Assembly: GCA_030620095.1 (NCBI GenBank)
Contig: JAUTXW010003395.1
Coordinates: 372,001 to 436,000, forward strand
Source of the DNA: Kuschelorhynchus macadamiae
Lineage: Eukaryota; Arthropoda; Insecta; Coleoptera; Curculionidae
Length of the DNA stretch: 64,000 bases
Direction: 5' to 3'
A model generated the notes under the pieces. It worked only from the letters and a program-made list of their open reading frames with translations. It searched no databases and was not told the DNA's origin. Position numbers and translations under genes: made by a program. This document shows, in pieces, positions 33,554 through 44,170 of the stretch (position 1 is its first letter; each line of letters opens with the position of its first letter).

Positions 33554-34858
33554 CAGTGACGGCTCCTCAAGTGTGGCAAGAAAATATACAGGGAAATTTT
33601 TTTTAAAGTAGGTAAATATTTTTCAAAAATAATTGCAAACATCCTAAAAACGCACAAAACCAACATGTAGTTTATTATTTCCTGGGCACATAGCAAAATA
33701 GGTAGGTATCCCTATTATCGTTGCTTGACTAACATACAAATAATGCCATTAACAGCAGTCCGTTGGCCACCGACCACAGATATTCTAATATATTTATTAT
33801 AGACGATGGATCGGCCAGACGATTCCATCATCTCACATGCTAGACTTCAGCGACTAATTCACGCGGTACGTAGTACGTTTGCATACATCCTCATGCTATA
33901 ACGTTCGTCATAGCTTATATCACCCAACACCGGCTACTTATTTTTAAATTAATTTGTTAGTTCTTTACATTAGTCACGACTAATGATGGTTAAAATATAT
34001 TATAATTTTCACTCCCTGTTACATGTTTAAATGTGGTGACAAAATGTGAAGCAAATATTTTAAAATATTATTTGCAATTAGTTTTATAATTCGGCCGGCC
34101 GCATCGTGGTTCTTGCTGGACAAGATATCTTTTGGTTGTGTATGTAACTTTCACTTTGGCATCTATTTTATTTTCCTCTTGAGGCAAGACACATTAAAAT
34201 ATCAAAAAATTAAATTGACTGACTAGAGCGTTTTGCTAACATTTTTTTCTTATTTATTAAATTTATACTCTAGCCTAGATCTGCTATATATAGGTTGGTG
34301 CCTACCTAATTAACATTGAAGAAATACACGGAAAATAATAAAACAAGTATTTGACAATATTTGGGCGCGGTACCAATTATCACCACATTGGTCGCAAGGG
34401 CGATTTTAGAAAACTTTTTTGGGGAGGGGGTTAATTTTAAAAAAAAGTTTGTTAATATATTTTTTTGCAAATGGTATGAGAACAACATAAATACCCATAT
34501 TTTTTGTCATACTTGTGGCATAAGTGAAAAAAAGCAGCCTCTAATAAATAGTTACAGTATAACGTCCATTTTTTTTTCCTGCAGCAAATGTATTAATTAC
34601 ATTGTTTATAGTTACATCAATACTCTTATCTATGGATATGCAAGAGACCCAATCCAACAGGTCGCTCTTGTGATAAAGTGTTTCCTAGCCAAGTTTTTAA
34701 TCGTAATTTTCATGTAAAAATATGTAAACTGCACATGATATTTGATCGTTCTGGAGGGAGGAGGGGGTAATTACCTGATTACCCCCTCACCGTAAAACTG
34801 CCCTTAATTGGCCTTGAGCCTCGGTCGACCCTAAATTTTAGAGGACGAGCTGTCACTG
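33554..34858. mobile_element. hAT-like non-autonomous element (1.3 kb)
   Basis: Left end CAGTGACGGCTCCTCAAG at 33554; right end, reverse-complemented from 34858, CAGTGACAGCTCGTCCTCTA. These are imperfect terminal inverted repeats of hAT type (CAGTG...CACTG). It carries no transposase sequence I can recognise; the open frame at 34361-34717 is low-complexity. The 8-bp flanks (TTTTCATC and TTTTTTTT) match only partly as a target duplication. Confidence 0.6.
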
Positions 34859-35089
34859 TTTTTTTTTCCGAGGGACTTGCTAGGAAAGTTGATAACTAGG
34901 AAATTCTGAAAAACGAACCAATGTGGCCAGATAATAATATAAAGATGAAAGGTATAGAGTTGAGGTAAACAAAAAAAAATTTGAAGACATAAGCAATGCT
35001 CTTGGATCCAGATCCCCTTTCAGTAATACTAAAAAGGAACTAGTTAACCAATCCCAAATTAATTGAATCACGGTCCTCTTTTGACCCCT

Positions 35090-35400
35090 GTCCAGCGCTC
35101 CACTCTCAAGCTCTCAGTATTGGGTTAGAGGGTAGACTTGAGTCTTTATCAAATGATCTAACGTTTAACAAGTGTGTATCTGCATGAACTCCTCCTATCC
35201 ATCTCACGAGATATCCAACCTCATCTAGCTTCTGTCCGGCGTAAATAGTGTAGCGCGTGATGTATATCCACTCGCCTGTGTGGATTTTGCTTCTGAAATC
35301 GAACGCACGAGTTAACAAAGCCTGCGCCCAGCCGGATTTCAAACTAGCCGTCATATATGGGTAGCCCTAGCATATTACACGCTCGACTATCTAACACATT
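35090..35400 (-). repeat. Possible tRNA-derived SINE
   Basis: Read on the - strand from about 35400: TTAGATAGTCGAGCG resembles a tRNA A box, and 45-50 nt later GTTTGAAATCCGG (near 35344) resembles a B box (GGTTCGAATCC), so the spacing is tRNA-like. The body is GC-richer than the flanks. There is no clear 3' tail. The 82-aa open frame on this strand has no recognisable domain. Confidence 0.4.
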
Positions 35401-35469
35401 AAAATTATTTAAAAAATAAAACATACTGTAATAGGCTCAATCCAGTATACTTGGGGAGAGGGATATAAA

Positions 35470-35770
35470 ATAGTTTTAAAGAAGGGGGCTCACCTTTAAC
35501 GTTAAATGGCCAGAGAAATAGTAAAGGTTCTTTTCCCGGAACATAAAAAATGATTGCTAATTAAAATCCATGCAGAAAATATGCAAATCTTTACACCTGC
35601 GGAGAAAACTGCAAAGGGGGAAAATCAAAAGTGGAAAGGCTCCTGGGCCGGATGGGATACCCAACTGAAACAGAGAGTTTTAAACTTGCATCTGTGAAGG
35701 CTGGGTAACCAGCCGATGTAATATGTCAGTACATACTTCATTATAGCTGCATTCTGGCTATGAAGTAAAC
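35470..35770 (+). mobile_element. R1-like LINE, start of reverse transcriptase
   Basis: The + strand reads REIVKVLFPEHKK then IKSGKAPGPDGIPN (35620-35670), the standard opening of the R1/LOA RT domain, followed by a decayed stretch (VLNLH). Taken with the endonuclease fragment ending at 33545 in the same direction, this is probably the same element, split by the hAT-like insertion and the SINE-like unit. Confidence 0.6.
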
Positions 35771-36139
35771 AATACAGAAACTATTTTCAGATATAGATAG
35801 TTCATAGCTTTCAGTCCTGCCAATATAATTCACAATTAGAAACACTAAATTTTTATTTATTTATTCTCAACATTCCCAACCAACTGTATACGTCCATTAT
35901 CGGGAATTGTAACAATACTAATATTATAACTGTCTAACAATTAAGAATATTAAATAACAAAATAAATAATATTAACACAATCAAAATTATTTTTTCTTTA
36001 AATAACGTTTCTATAAAAAATGGTTTTCTTTACTTCCTTCTTAAATTTTATTAAAGTTTTTATACTGCGTAAATGTGATACTAATTCATTAAATATTAAG
36101 ATACCACTATATAATTGTATTTAAATCTGTTTCTCGTGT

Positions 36140-36549
36140 GTCATCATCATGTATAGTATGTTTTTTTTTCTAAATCTGTATTGGATAATTTATCTTTTGT
36201 AAGTACTGAATGACTGAAAATGCATGTTTTTAACTTATAAATATGGTTAGTATCTAAATAGCCAAATATTGTATATACATTTATTGTTGGTTCTAGGAAA
36301 GTAAGTTTATGTATATATTTACTAATTTTATTTTGTAAACAAAATAAAGGTTTCAATGTTTTTAAATTAGGAGATCCCAAACTAAAATCAAGTATTGCAC
36401 TTTTGAATATATTAAAGCAAAATAAATATTTTTCATACATTTTAATGGTATATTACAACGAATTTTATATTGAATTCCTACTAGAGGAGATATACTTTTT
36501 CTAAGGTATTCTATATGATTCCGCCAACTTAAATTTTCATCCATGTATA
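36140..36549 (-). mobile_element. Older LINE, 3' half (host of the nested LINE)
   Basis: On the - strand: YMDENLSWRNHIEYLRKSIS, PLVGIQYKIRCNIPLKCMKN, YSKVQYLILVWD, then FKSAILDFSLGSPNLKTLKP and C-terminal sequence to about 36150. This is the post-RT region of a CR1/Jockey-group ORF2. Its missing upstream part (LTIISNRLQSHKLTV, then RYIKFLGL) is found beyond the nested LINE at 39553-39690. Confidence 0.75.
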
Positions 36550-39500
36550 ACAAACACACAAACAAACAAAAGTATGCTTTATTGCCGCAGAAAAATTTTA
36601 CAATTTTATGGACAAAGCAAAATATACCTAAAATAAGACATATCAAAACATTAATCGAAAAGAATTTCGATAGGTCAATGCTTTTTAAAAATGTAAATTA
36701 TCAATTTACCAAATCGTAAAACACACGTTAGAATATAACATAACATTGCCGCAAAACAGTTAATGAATCCTAATAATTAAAAGTAAACAAACACACATGT
36801 ACATTGATAATCGATGACATTGAAATCAAAATTGCAACTATGCGACCTTAAACTCTATGTTATTATAGTTATACAAATAATTGTGATGTTAAACAGAAGG
36901 TATAATGAACTAGTGTAGAATGTAGTATACAAAAAAGAATTAAATTTTGTTTTTGATCCAATACCTAACAAAAATAATTAAGTTTCAAGTGAATGTTTGA
37001 CAGTTCTTTTCTCTATATGATGATTTTCAAAATTCTATGCTACGAGTTAGGACATGACTCACAAAAGATTTAAGTAAACAAGCGAATTTAGTGACAATTT
37101 AAAGAGACTTACTCGCTGTAAAAATCATTAACGCTGTAAAATGGTCTCTCAATGAGGTATGCTTTGGTGTTTTTTCGAAATTGTGCAAGTATAGGGATAG
37201 ATTTTAAATGTACTAGCAGATTGTTGTAAAGTTTTAAGGCGTTGTAAATAATTGATTTTTTTATTAATTCTGAGGAAGGAATGGGAAGATTTTTGGTTTC
37301 TGGTAGGGTATACATGTTGTGGCCTTTCTGGGAGGGTGTTTATATGTTTTCTCAGCAAACATACCGTTTCCGAAATAAATAATGCAGGAAGTGTTAATAT
37401 TTCATCTTTTTTGAAATAGTATTGGCAGTGAGCTCTATTATTTAGACCAAACAAATAACGAATGGCTCTCTTTTGAAGCATAAAAATACTACGAAATTGC
37501 TCGGTGGTACAGCAGCCCCAAAAGGGAAGGCCATAGCGGAGGTGGGATTCAAATAAAGAGAAATAAGTAAGTCTGGCAGAAGGAACGTCTAGTTCTTTTG
37601 AAACTGATCGAATGGCGAAGCAGGCGGTAGAAAGTTTTTTAGTTAAGGTGTCAATATGATTAGACCATTTTAGGTTGTTATTTATATTTAAACCCAGGAA
37701 TTTAACCGACTCTACGTATTCAATATTGCTGTTATGTACCTGAAGTGGTTGTAAAGTTCCCTTATAAGATAACGCCACCGTTTTATCGACATTAAAACAA
37801 AGCATATTGGAATCAGACCAAGCCTTAATTATAACCAAGTCTTTGGAGATACTAGAGTGTAAAGACGTTGTATCAAAATCACTCCAAGTTATGCTTGTGT
37901 CGTCAGCAAAAAGGGAAATTCTTCCATTAATTTTAAGGTTCGTGATATCATTAATGTATAACAAAAAAAGAATAGGTCCCAAGACTGAACCTTGTGGGAC
38001 TCCACTTGTAATCAACTTACAATCAGAATCGGAACCATTAGCCCTTACAAGTTGTTGCCTTTTCCCAAGATAAGATTTGAACCAATTTAAAGAAGTACCA
38101 CGAATTCCATAAAAATTTAGTTTGTTTATCAGAATTTCATGTCTAACACAATCAAAGGCTTTCGCATAGTCACAAAAAACTGAGGCAGTTGGGTGGTTGT
38201 TATTGAGAGATAAGTAGACGCCTCTAAGCAACGTGAACATGGCGTCGCTGGTGCACTTGTTGGGTAGAAATCCGAACTGCTCCGGGGATATTATCTGATG
38301 TTTCAGGAGAATTGGCATAAGACGATTCTTCAGTAGCCTTTCGATGATTTTTGAAAGCACTGGTAGTAGTGCAATTGGGCGATAATTGCAAGAGTTAGTT
38401 TTTTCGCCGCCTTTATGAAGTGGAATAATTATAGCTGTTTTAAGGCAATCAGGGAATACACCTTTTATAAAGGATACATTTATTAATGTTGTAAGGGCCT
38501 CTATGACTGGGAGTGGCAAGTTCAGGAATATTCTAATTGATAGGCCATCAGTGCTACACGAAGATTTACTTTTGATATTATTTATTACCTTCAATAGTTC
38601 AGTGTTGCTAACGGGACTTAAGAAAAAGCTATCAGCTAAATTTTTTGAAGGAGGGAGAAACGAAAGAGGGTCCAAACTTGGCGAGATACTAGAGGTAACA
38701 TTTTTGCTTACATTAATAAAATAATCATTTAGATCATTAGCCCCTGGCAAGATCTGAGTCACAGGGTTTGATTTGTTTCTGAGGTTATTGATGATGGACC
38801 AGGTTTCTTTTGAAACGTTATTTGAGTTTGTTAGACGTTTTCGGTAGTGTAATTTTTTTGCTGACTTAATAAGAGTAGTGTAGATCCTCCTATAGTTAGA
38901 GATATAGTCAAGAATAAGAAAGGAGTCGGTGAATTTTTTTATATATGAGAGCGAGCGCATATTTTTAGCAGAAATTCGTATTCTTTTCGTAGTCCACGGT
39001 TTATGCCGCTTAGGTTTGATATTCTTAAGCGGGAAGGCCTTGTTAAAAGCACTTAAAGTTTTATTTAAAAAAGTTCTGAAGTTTGTGTTGACATTATCAG
39101 ATTCAAAATTCCAATCGGTGTTAAAGCAAATATTATGAAATACTGAGAAATTTGCGGCCGAGAAAATTCTGCCCCGATGGCGAGATCTTGGTAAGGGCCT
39201 AATAGGTAAACTAAACCTGGAAATTACCGCCTCGTGATCGGAAAGACCTGAGTTATAGACCTGTGAATGCACCTCTGATGGAGAAAAATCAGACGCCATG
39301 TAATCGATGATAGAAGAAGAGTTTTTTGAAATTCTAGTTGGCGAGGATACATGCATTGAAAGACCGAAAGAGTCGAATATAGAAATTAGATATTTTTGGA
39401 TGGCACAAATAGTAGCATAGTCAATATTAAAGTCCCTGCATAGAATTTTTTTACCTTTAATCGGTAGACTGTCTAGCAAACTTACCAGGCAATTTAAAAA

Positions 39501-39552
39501 TGATTGTACATCAGAGTTTGGTGATCTATAAATACAAATTACATAAAGATAG
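36550..39552 (-). mobile_element. Nested LINE 'C', 5'-truncated, long open ORF2
   Basis: Inserted within an older LINE, in the same orientation. On the - strand it begins inside the endonuclease (IYRSPNSDVQSFLNCL at about 39540) and ends at a (TTTG)n tail at 36550-36575, preceded by an AATAAAG sequence. The 5' truncation is usual for target-primed reverse transcription. The 3' end shares the pattern CTTTGTC..AATTGTAAAA..AATAAAG with the fragments at 42657, 15650 and 14378, so they belong to related families. Confidence 0.87.
37109..39552 (-). pseudogene. LINE C ORF2: endonuclease (partial) + reverse transcriptase
   Basis: 776 codons are open from 39479 to 37149, with in-frame sequence reaching about 39550. 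Endonuclease motifs are RDFNIDY and LSDHEAV (catalytic D and H). RT motifs are STDGLSIR, AIIIPLHKGGEKTNSCNYRP, FCDYAKAFDCV (box A), SGVPQGSVLGPILFLLYIND and LFADDTSITWSD (box C); then FLGLNINNNLKW and LSTACFAI. All three catalytic aspartates are present. A frameshift near 37315 moves the true C terminus (LPIPSSELIKKSIIYNALKL, FYSVNDFYSE) to another frame ending at 37109. With the N terminus missing it is inactive, but it is the youngest-looking LINE here. Confidence 0.87.
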
Positions 39553-39690
39553 TCCCAAAAATTTAATGTATCTACTATAATTAATGTTTTTTTGTTTTAC
39601 AGTTAGTTTATGAGATTGTAGCCTATTGGATATAATTGTTAAATCTTCTGCATTATAGTTCTGAAAAATTATTTCCAAAATAAAAAAAAT
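39553..39690 (-). mobile_element. Older LINE, 5' flank of the nested insertion
   Basis: The - strand reads DLTIISNRLQSHKLTV then INYSRYIKFLGL, i.e. the RT segment just before the '[L]GLYMDENLSW' region that resumes at 36549. Removing the nested LINE rejoins the frame exactly at Gly-Leu/Tyr-Met. Only about 3 bp (ATA) could be a target duplication. Confidence 0.7.
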
Positions 39691-40090
39691 TGGTAAATTT
39701 CTTTACTTGGAACTTCGCTCGTTATGATTTTTTCATTTGTTAGGAATAGTGAAGTGTGATCCAATTTAGTTCAGTACATAGTCACAGTATATATATGTGT
39801 TACATATACTGTCTTTTCATTTTTATTTGTTCCATCATATTGGATTCCTACCAATATTTTACCATTTTCTTTCTACTTATGCCACACTTGACTTTTGGGC
39901 ATAATAAAATAAATTCAATAAGTAGTTTTTACATTGACACAAACCGCCATTTTGCTACGTCTTGTTGAATTCGTGCCAGTTTTTCCCATTTTTACATCTA
40001 ATTTTTCTGCATAATCAATTGAACAAGATTTTTTGCGTCGATTTTTTTAAAATTTTATTCGGCCGCCATTTTCTTTCGCAATCTTAAATT

Positions 40091-41235
40091 GAAACCCACA
40101 ATATCAGTCTCTACCAAATTTTTTTAATAGATTTTTTATCCTGGATGAAACCCTTATACAACAACAACCATATACTTCCCAGATATTAAGTTTCTAACTG
40201 GTTTTCGTTAACGATCGTCTAGTTGTTAGGTTAAAGTGCAGTATTATTTGGGGTTAGGTTCCAGAGTAAAAAAACTTTTTTAAAATGTCGACGTTTCATA
40301 ACTTTATTGTTGCATCCCCAGGACACACATTTATATACGAAACCCATATTATCAGTATTTACCTACTCTGTTGGTCTGCAGATATTTCCTAACCCCAAAT
40401 AATACACCACTCTAACAACAAGAAGATAGTTAACGAAAACCATTTAAAAACTTAATATCTGGGAAATATCTGCGAACCAACGGAGTAGGTAAAGACTGAT
40501 AATATAGGTTTCATGCAGGATATAAAATCTATGTGTCCTGAGAATGCAGCAATAAAGTTGCGAAACGCCGACAATTTAAAAATGATTTTAGTCTTTTTTG
40601 CTTGATATTAACCCCAAATAATATACCACTCTAACATAAAAACAAGAGGATCGTTAACGAAAACCATTTAGAAACTTAATATCTGGAAAATATCTGCGGA
40701 CCAGGTAATAGGTAAAGAATGATAATATGGGTTTCATGCAGGATATAGAATTTATATGTTTCCTGAGCATGCAACAATAAAGTTGCAAAACGTCGACAAT
40801 TTAAAAAAGTCTTTGTTTCTTTACTGGCCCTGACCCCAATAATACACCACTCTAACTTAACAACAAGGATTTAACGAAAACCATAGAAACATAATATCTG
40901 GGAAATATCTGCGGACCAACGGAGTGGGTAAAGACTAATAATATGGGGTTCATGCAGGATATAGGAACTATATGTGTTCTGAGGATGCGACAATAAAGTT
41001 GCGAAACGTCGACTATTTAAAAATAGTCTTTTTTTTACTGGACCCTAACCCCAAATAATACACCAGTGTAACATAAGAACAAGAAGTTTGTTAACGAAAA
41101 CCATTTAGAAACTTAATATCCATGAAATATCTGCGGACCAACGGAGTAGGTAAAGACTGATAATATGGGTTTCAAGCAGGATAGAGAATCTATATGTGTC
41201 CTGAGGATGCACAAATTAAGTTCCCCCAGTTTTTT
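40091..41235 (+). repeat. ~218-bp tandem repeats with hammerhead-like cores, plus inverted copy
   Basis: Four direct units start (AACCCCAAATAATACACCAC) at about 40391, 40610, 40832 and 41047, spacing 219, 222 and 215; the last is truncated at about 41220. The left part (40091-40390) is about 1.4 units in the opposite direction, so the array is head-to-head. Units share GTTAACGAAAACCATT, CTGCGGACCAACGGAGTAGG and TGTGTCCTGAGGATGC..AATAAAGTTGCGAAACGTCGAC. Their divergence suggests an old array. Confidence 0.9.
40975..41014 (+). ncRNA. Hammerhead-ribozyme-like motif (best array copy)
   Basis: CTGAGGA (40979-40985), one extra T, stem II GCGAC/GTTGC around AATAAA (40987-41002), GAAA (41003-41006), then CGTC (41007-41010) so that A-C-G-T forms a self-complementary minimal stem III and TC precedes the expected cleavage site. 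In sister copies the outer arms TGTC/GACA pair perfectly as stem I (40534-40537 with 40570-40573). The core letters equal the hammerhead consensus CUGANGA...GAAA...UH, except for the T between A9 and stem II. Copies at 40538 (CTGAGAA, CGCC) and 40763 (CTGAGCA, AAAA) have core changes, and the copy at 41201 is truncated. Activity is inferred only. Confidence 0.45.
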
Positions 41236-42329
41236 ACTTGATTTTTAACCCCAAAAATTTTTTGATTTTTACCAAAATATTTGTTCATCCCCATATGACC
41301 CCAAACTTTGAAGTCAATCAGGGATTCGGTCGACGGAATTGATAAAAATGGCATTTAGGGACGCTAAAACGTGAAGATATGTAAAATGTGATTTTTTCAC
41401 GATTACATATTAGTTGATGTTTATGCAAAATTTGATACACAATTTATCAAGTTTTTTGTTTTGTTCCGCCAACCTGGATTCGTAAAAAAAATTTACCAAT
41501 TGATTCCGACATATTAGTTGATGTTTATGCAAAATTTGAAATAAATTCGACAACTAGCTTTTTCATAATATTTGTTTAACATTTCACTAGGCTGCCATTT
41601 TGTTTTTGCCATACTCGATTTTTTAACAAAATATTACGAGATCATCCCCATATAACTCTTAATTTTTTTCAAAAATTTGAAGTCGATCGGATTAGTTTTT
41701 AAGCTATGCCGCAAACTGACAGACAGACCGACAGACGGGCCGTCGGAATTAATGAAACATATTTTTGGCAACTAGGAACGCTAAAACGTGAAGATAAGTA
41801 AAACCTGAGAGGGTGATTTTTTTCACGATTACAAACATTTTATTTTGCCGCCATTTTGTTTCACCATCTTGAATTACTACCACTATTTTACTAATTGATC
41901 CCTATACCACAATTACTTACGCCACAATAAATCTTGGATTCGTACCAAAATGTTACCAGTTGATTCCAATATAATAACTGATGTTTTTGCAGAATTTGAG
42001 ATAAATTGGATGAGTACTTTTGTAATAATAATTTTTTAACATTTCACTAAGCCGCCATTTTGTTTCGCCATATTGGATTTTTACCAAAATGTCATCAGGT
42101 CATCCTCATATGACCCTTAATTTTTGACGAAAATTTCAAGTCAATCGGGTAAGTAATTTTTTAGCTACGCCGTGAACAGACAGACAGACCGACGGAATTG
42201 AGAAAACATGCTTTTCGTCATCTAGGAATCCTGAAATGTGAAGATCTGAAAAAATCTCGAAGAGTAATTTTTTCACGATTACAATAATAATTGTATTATT
42301 CGCAAATAATTTTATAGCACCATTAAGTT

Positions 42330-42500
42330 TTAATTTTGAAATTGAATTTATATATATTAAAAATAAAATAGGTCGTTGAGGTACACCACATGATATTGCT
42401 TTCCTAGAACTAATATTATTTCCAATTTGGACATATTGCTGTCTACCATTTAAGTAATTTTGAAACTAATAATAGATATTTTAACTCAAGAAATATGATA
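42330..42500 (-). mobile_element. LINE RT remnant
   Basis: The - strand reads FQNYLNGRQQYVQIGNNISS, RKAIS and CGVPQRPILFLIYI: the region before and across RT box B (normally GVPQGS). Short, decayed, similar to the fragment at 9873-10112. Confidence 0.55.
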
Positions 42501-42656
42501 ATCTGAAGGTGGTGGACAATGTAAAATTTTTCACTAAACTCATTCTGTCGGACTTGCATTGTCTTTATTTTTTTGGTTTCACAATGTTTCGAATGGTATC
42601 TATGTCCATTTTTTTTTCGAGTGGAAATGGAAACAGTCAGTTTACGCTTTATTGAA

Positions 42657-42760
42657 AATAGATGTCAAAGTCAAATTAGCTTTATTGTCATATATTTTAC
42701 AATTGTTGACAAAGCCCTGTGAATAAAATAATTGATACGAACTAAACTATAGCTAACCTA
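42657..42760 (-). mobile_element. LINE 3'UTR end
   Basis: The - strand ends ...CAATTGTAAAATATATGACAATAAAGCTAATTTGACTTTGACATC, the same pattern as the 3' end of LINE C and of the 15650 fragment (AATAAAGC then TTTGACTTTGA). It marks the 3' terminus of another copy whose body is not recognisable. Confidence 0.5.
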
Positions 42761-42814
42761 CCATGGTATTAAACTAGAGTAATTATTTTTAATTTTAAGA
42801 TAATACACAAAAAA

Positions 42815-42845
42815 AAAATATATATATATATATGTATATATATCA
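42815..42845. repeat. Short AT microsatellite
   Basis: TATATATATATATATATGTATATATAT following an A-run. No further significance seen. Confidence 0.7.
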
Positions 42846-43879
42846 AGAGAATAACATTAAATTGTCTGGAAAAAGAGTAACAATTACTGCTAAGTACAAA
42901 AAAAGCTAATTGTTAAAGTAAAATTCATTTAAGGTATAATTTGATTATTCGACTAGAAGATTTTTAGTTTTTTATACGTTTCACTGCCAATCCTTATACT
43001 TAAAAGTAAATGCCACTGTAGAAAAATGATTTTTTAGTTTATTCGTACTTAGGAATAGACAAATATAGGGTATTAGAAAGGGGCGTGTTATCATGATTGG
43101 ACAGAAACAATTCATTATTATATTTTTTTACGGACTAAATGAATAATATATGAAATATGATAATATCAAATATTGTTACCCCCACTGGTGTTTAGAAGAA
43201 TAAATAAAATTACCTGTCCACTGCCAATGACCGATAAGGTTTTGTAAAGGAAACATTTTGTGCTGTTGCGTATAACTTTAATCCAAGTGCGAAAATATTT
43301 TTATTTTTACCAAAAAAAAACACCATAACATACAAGGCACTTTGCGGCTAAAAAAACACCAATCTCATTTATTCTTTCACTGCTATTATTTTTCGGTAAA
43401 AGTGTAGTAGAAGTAACTTCATTTCTTAACAAACTTTCTACTCTTTTTGTGCACTGTTGTAATATGCGCCTCTAGGATATTTTTAAAACTCTTTTAAGTC
43501 TTCTACTAAACTGGGCGACGAACGATCTTTTCATGTTGAGGAGCACATTAGTGCAAAAGCTTAAGCTCGAAAAATAAAAATGTCAAATCATAACCTTAAA
43601 AAATAAGATTACAGCTACCTTTTGCCGCTTCCCGTTCATTTTATAGCTGTATGATATAAATTACAGCTGACAATGCAGCCCAACAACTTCATCTGCACTT
43701 AAGCTATAAAGTATACTTTTCACACAAATTTACAGAAAGAAATCTTCTACAAGGTGCAGCAAAACAGCCATGTTAAGTATTTTCTTAACTCTAAAGAGAA
43801 TGATGCAGCTACTTTTGTAGGTAAGAAAACCGAATGTTTTAAAATGCCAGAAAACAGCCAAAACGTACTTGAAAAGTAT

Positions 43880-44170
43880 AAAAAGTAACTTAATTTTCGC
43901 TGGGACAGGAATAAACTGTGTTACTTGGGTAACTCCAGAAGCCATTAAAGAGCTGATCAAAACGTCTCTCAGTTCACATTGGACCGCATAGATAAGCCGC
44001 TTGAAAAACAAATTTTCCTGGAAAGGTGAAAGATAGCCAGAGTGTTTCTAATTCAAAAGACAGGGCAAGAATTTTGAAGTTCCCAATATGGGAGTGCACT
44101 ATGTCTCATAAACACTCTGGCGAAGCTTTACGAATATCTAATCAGACACCACCTAGAGGATGAATAAGCA
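43880..44170 (+). mobile_element. R1-like LINE RT remnant
   Basis: The + strand gives GTGINCV, VTPEAIKELIKTSLSSHW, IARVFLIQKTGQEF and then LCLINTLAKLYEYLIRHHLE, matching the ordered RT blocks of R1/LOA elements (GPDGI; P.W+.A+VVLI.K; RPICLLN.L.K+.E+LI). Stops and frame breaks throughout. Confidence 0.6.

Larger units (their letters stand above)
39690..42300 (+). repeat. Repeat block 1 (CCGCCATTTTGTT modules)
   Basis: Composite repeat. The left edge (GGTAAATTTCTTTACTTGGAACTTCGCTC) recurs at 53555. The body is several degenerate modules, each with CCGCCATTTTGTT, TTGGATTTTTACCAAAAT, CATATGACCC, GAAGTC.ATCGG, a CAGACAGACCGACGGAATTGA stretch, CTAAAACGTGAAGAT and TTTTTTCACGATTACA. Module ends are near 41410, 41835 and 42285, so the period is roughly 430-450 bp. 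The hammerhead-like tandem array (40091-41235) sits inside it. No protein-coding content was recognised. Confidence 0.75.

Noticed and set aside
34361..34717. + strand 118-codon frame inside the hAT-like element
   Set aside because: Low-complexity, no domain, and within a non-autonomous transposon.
37807..38073. + strand frames over LINE C (also 38503-38724, 38929-39138)
   Set aside because: Antisense shadows of the 776-codon RT frame.
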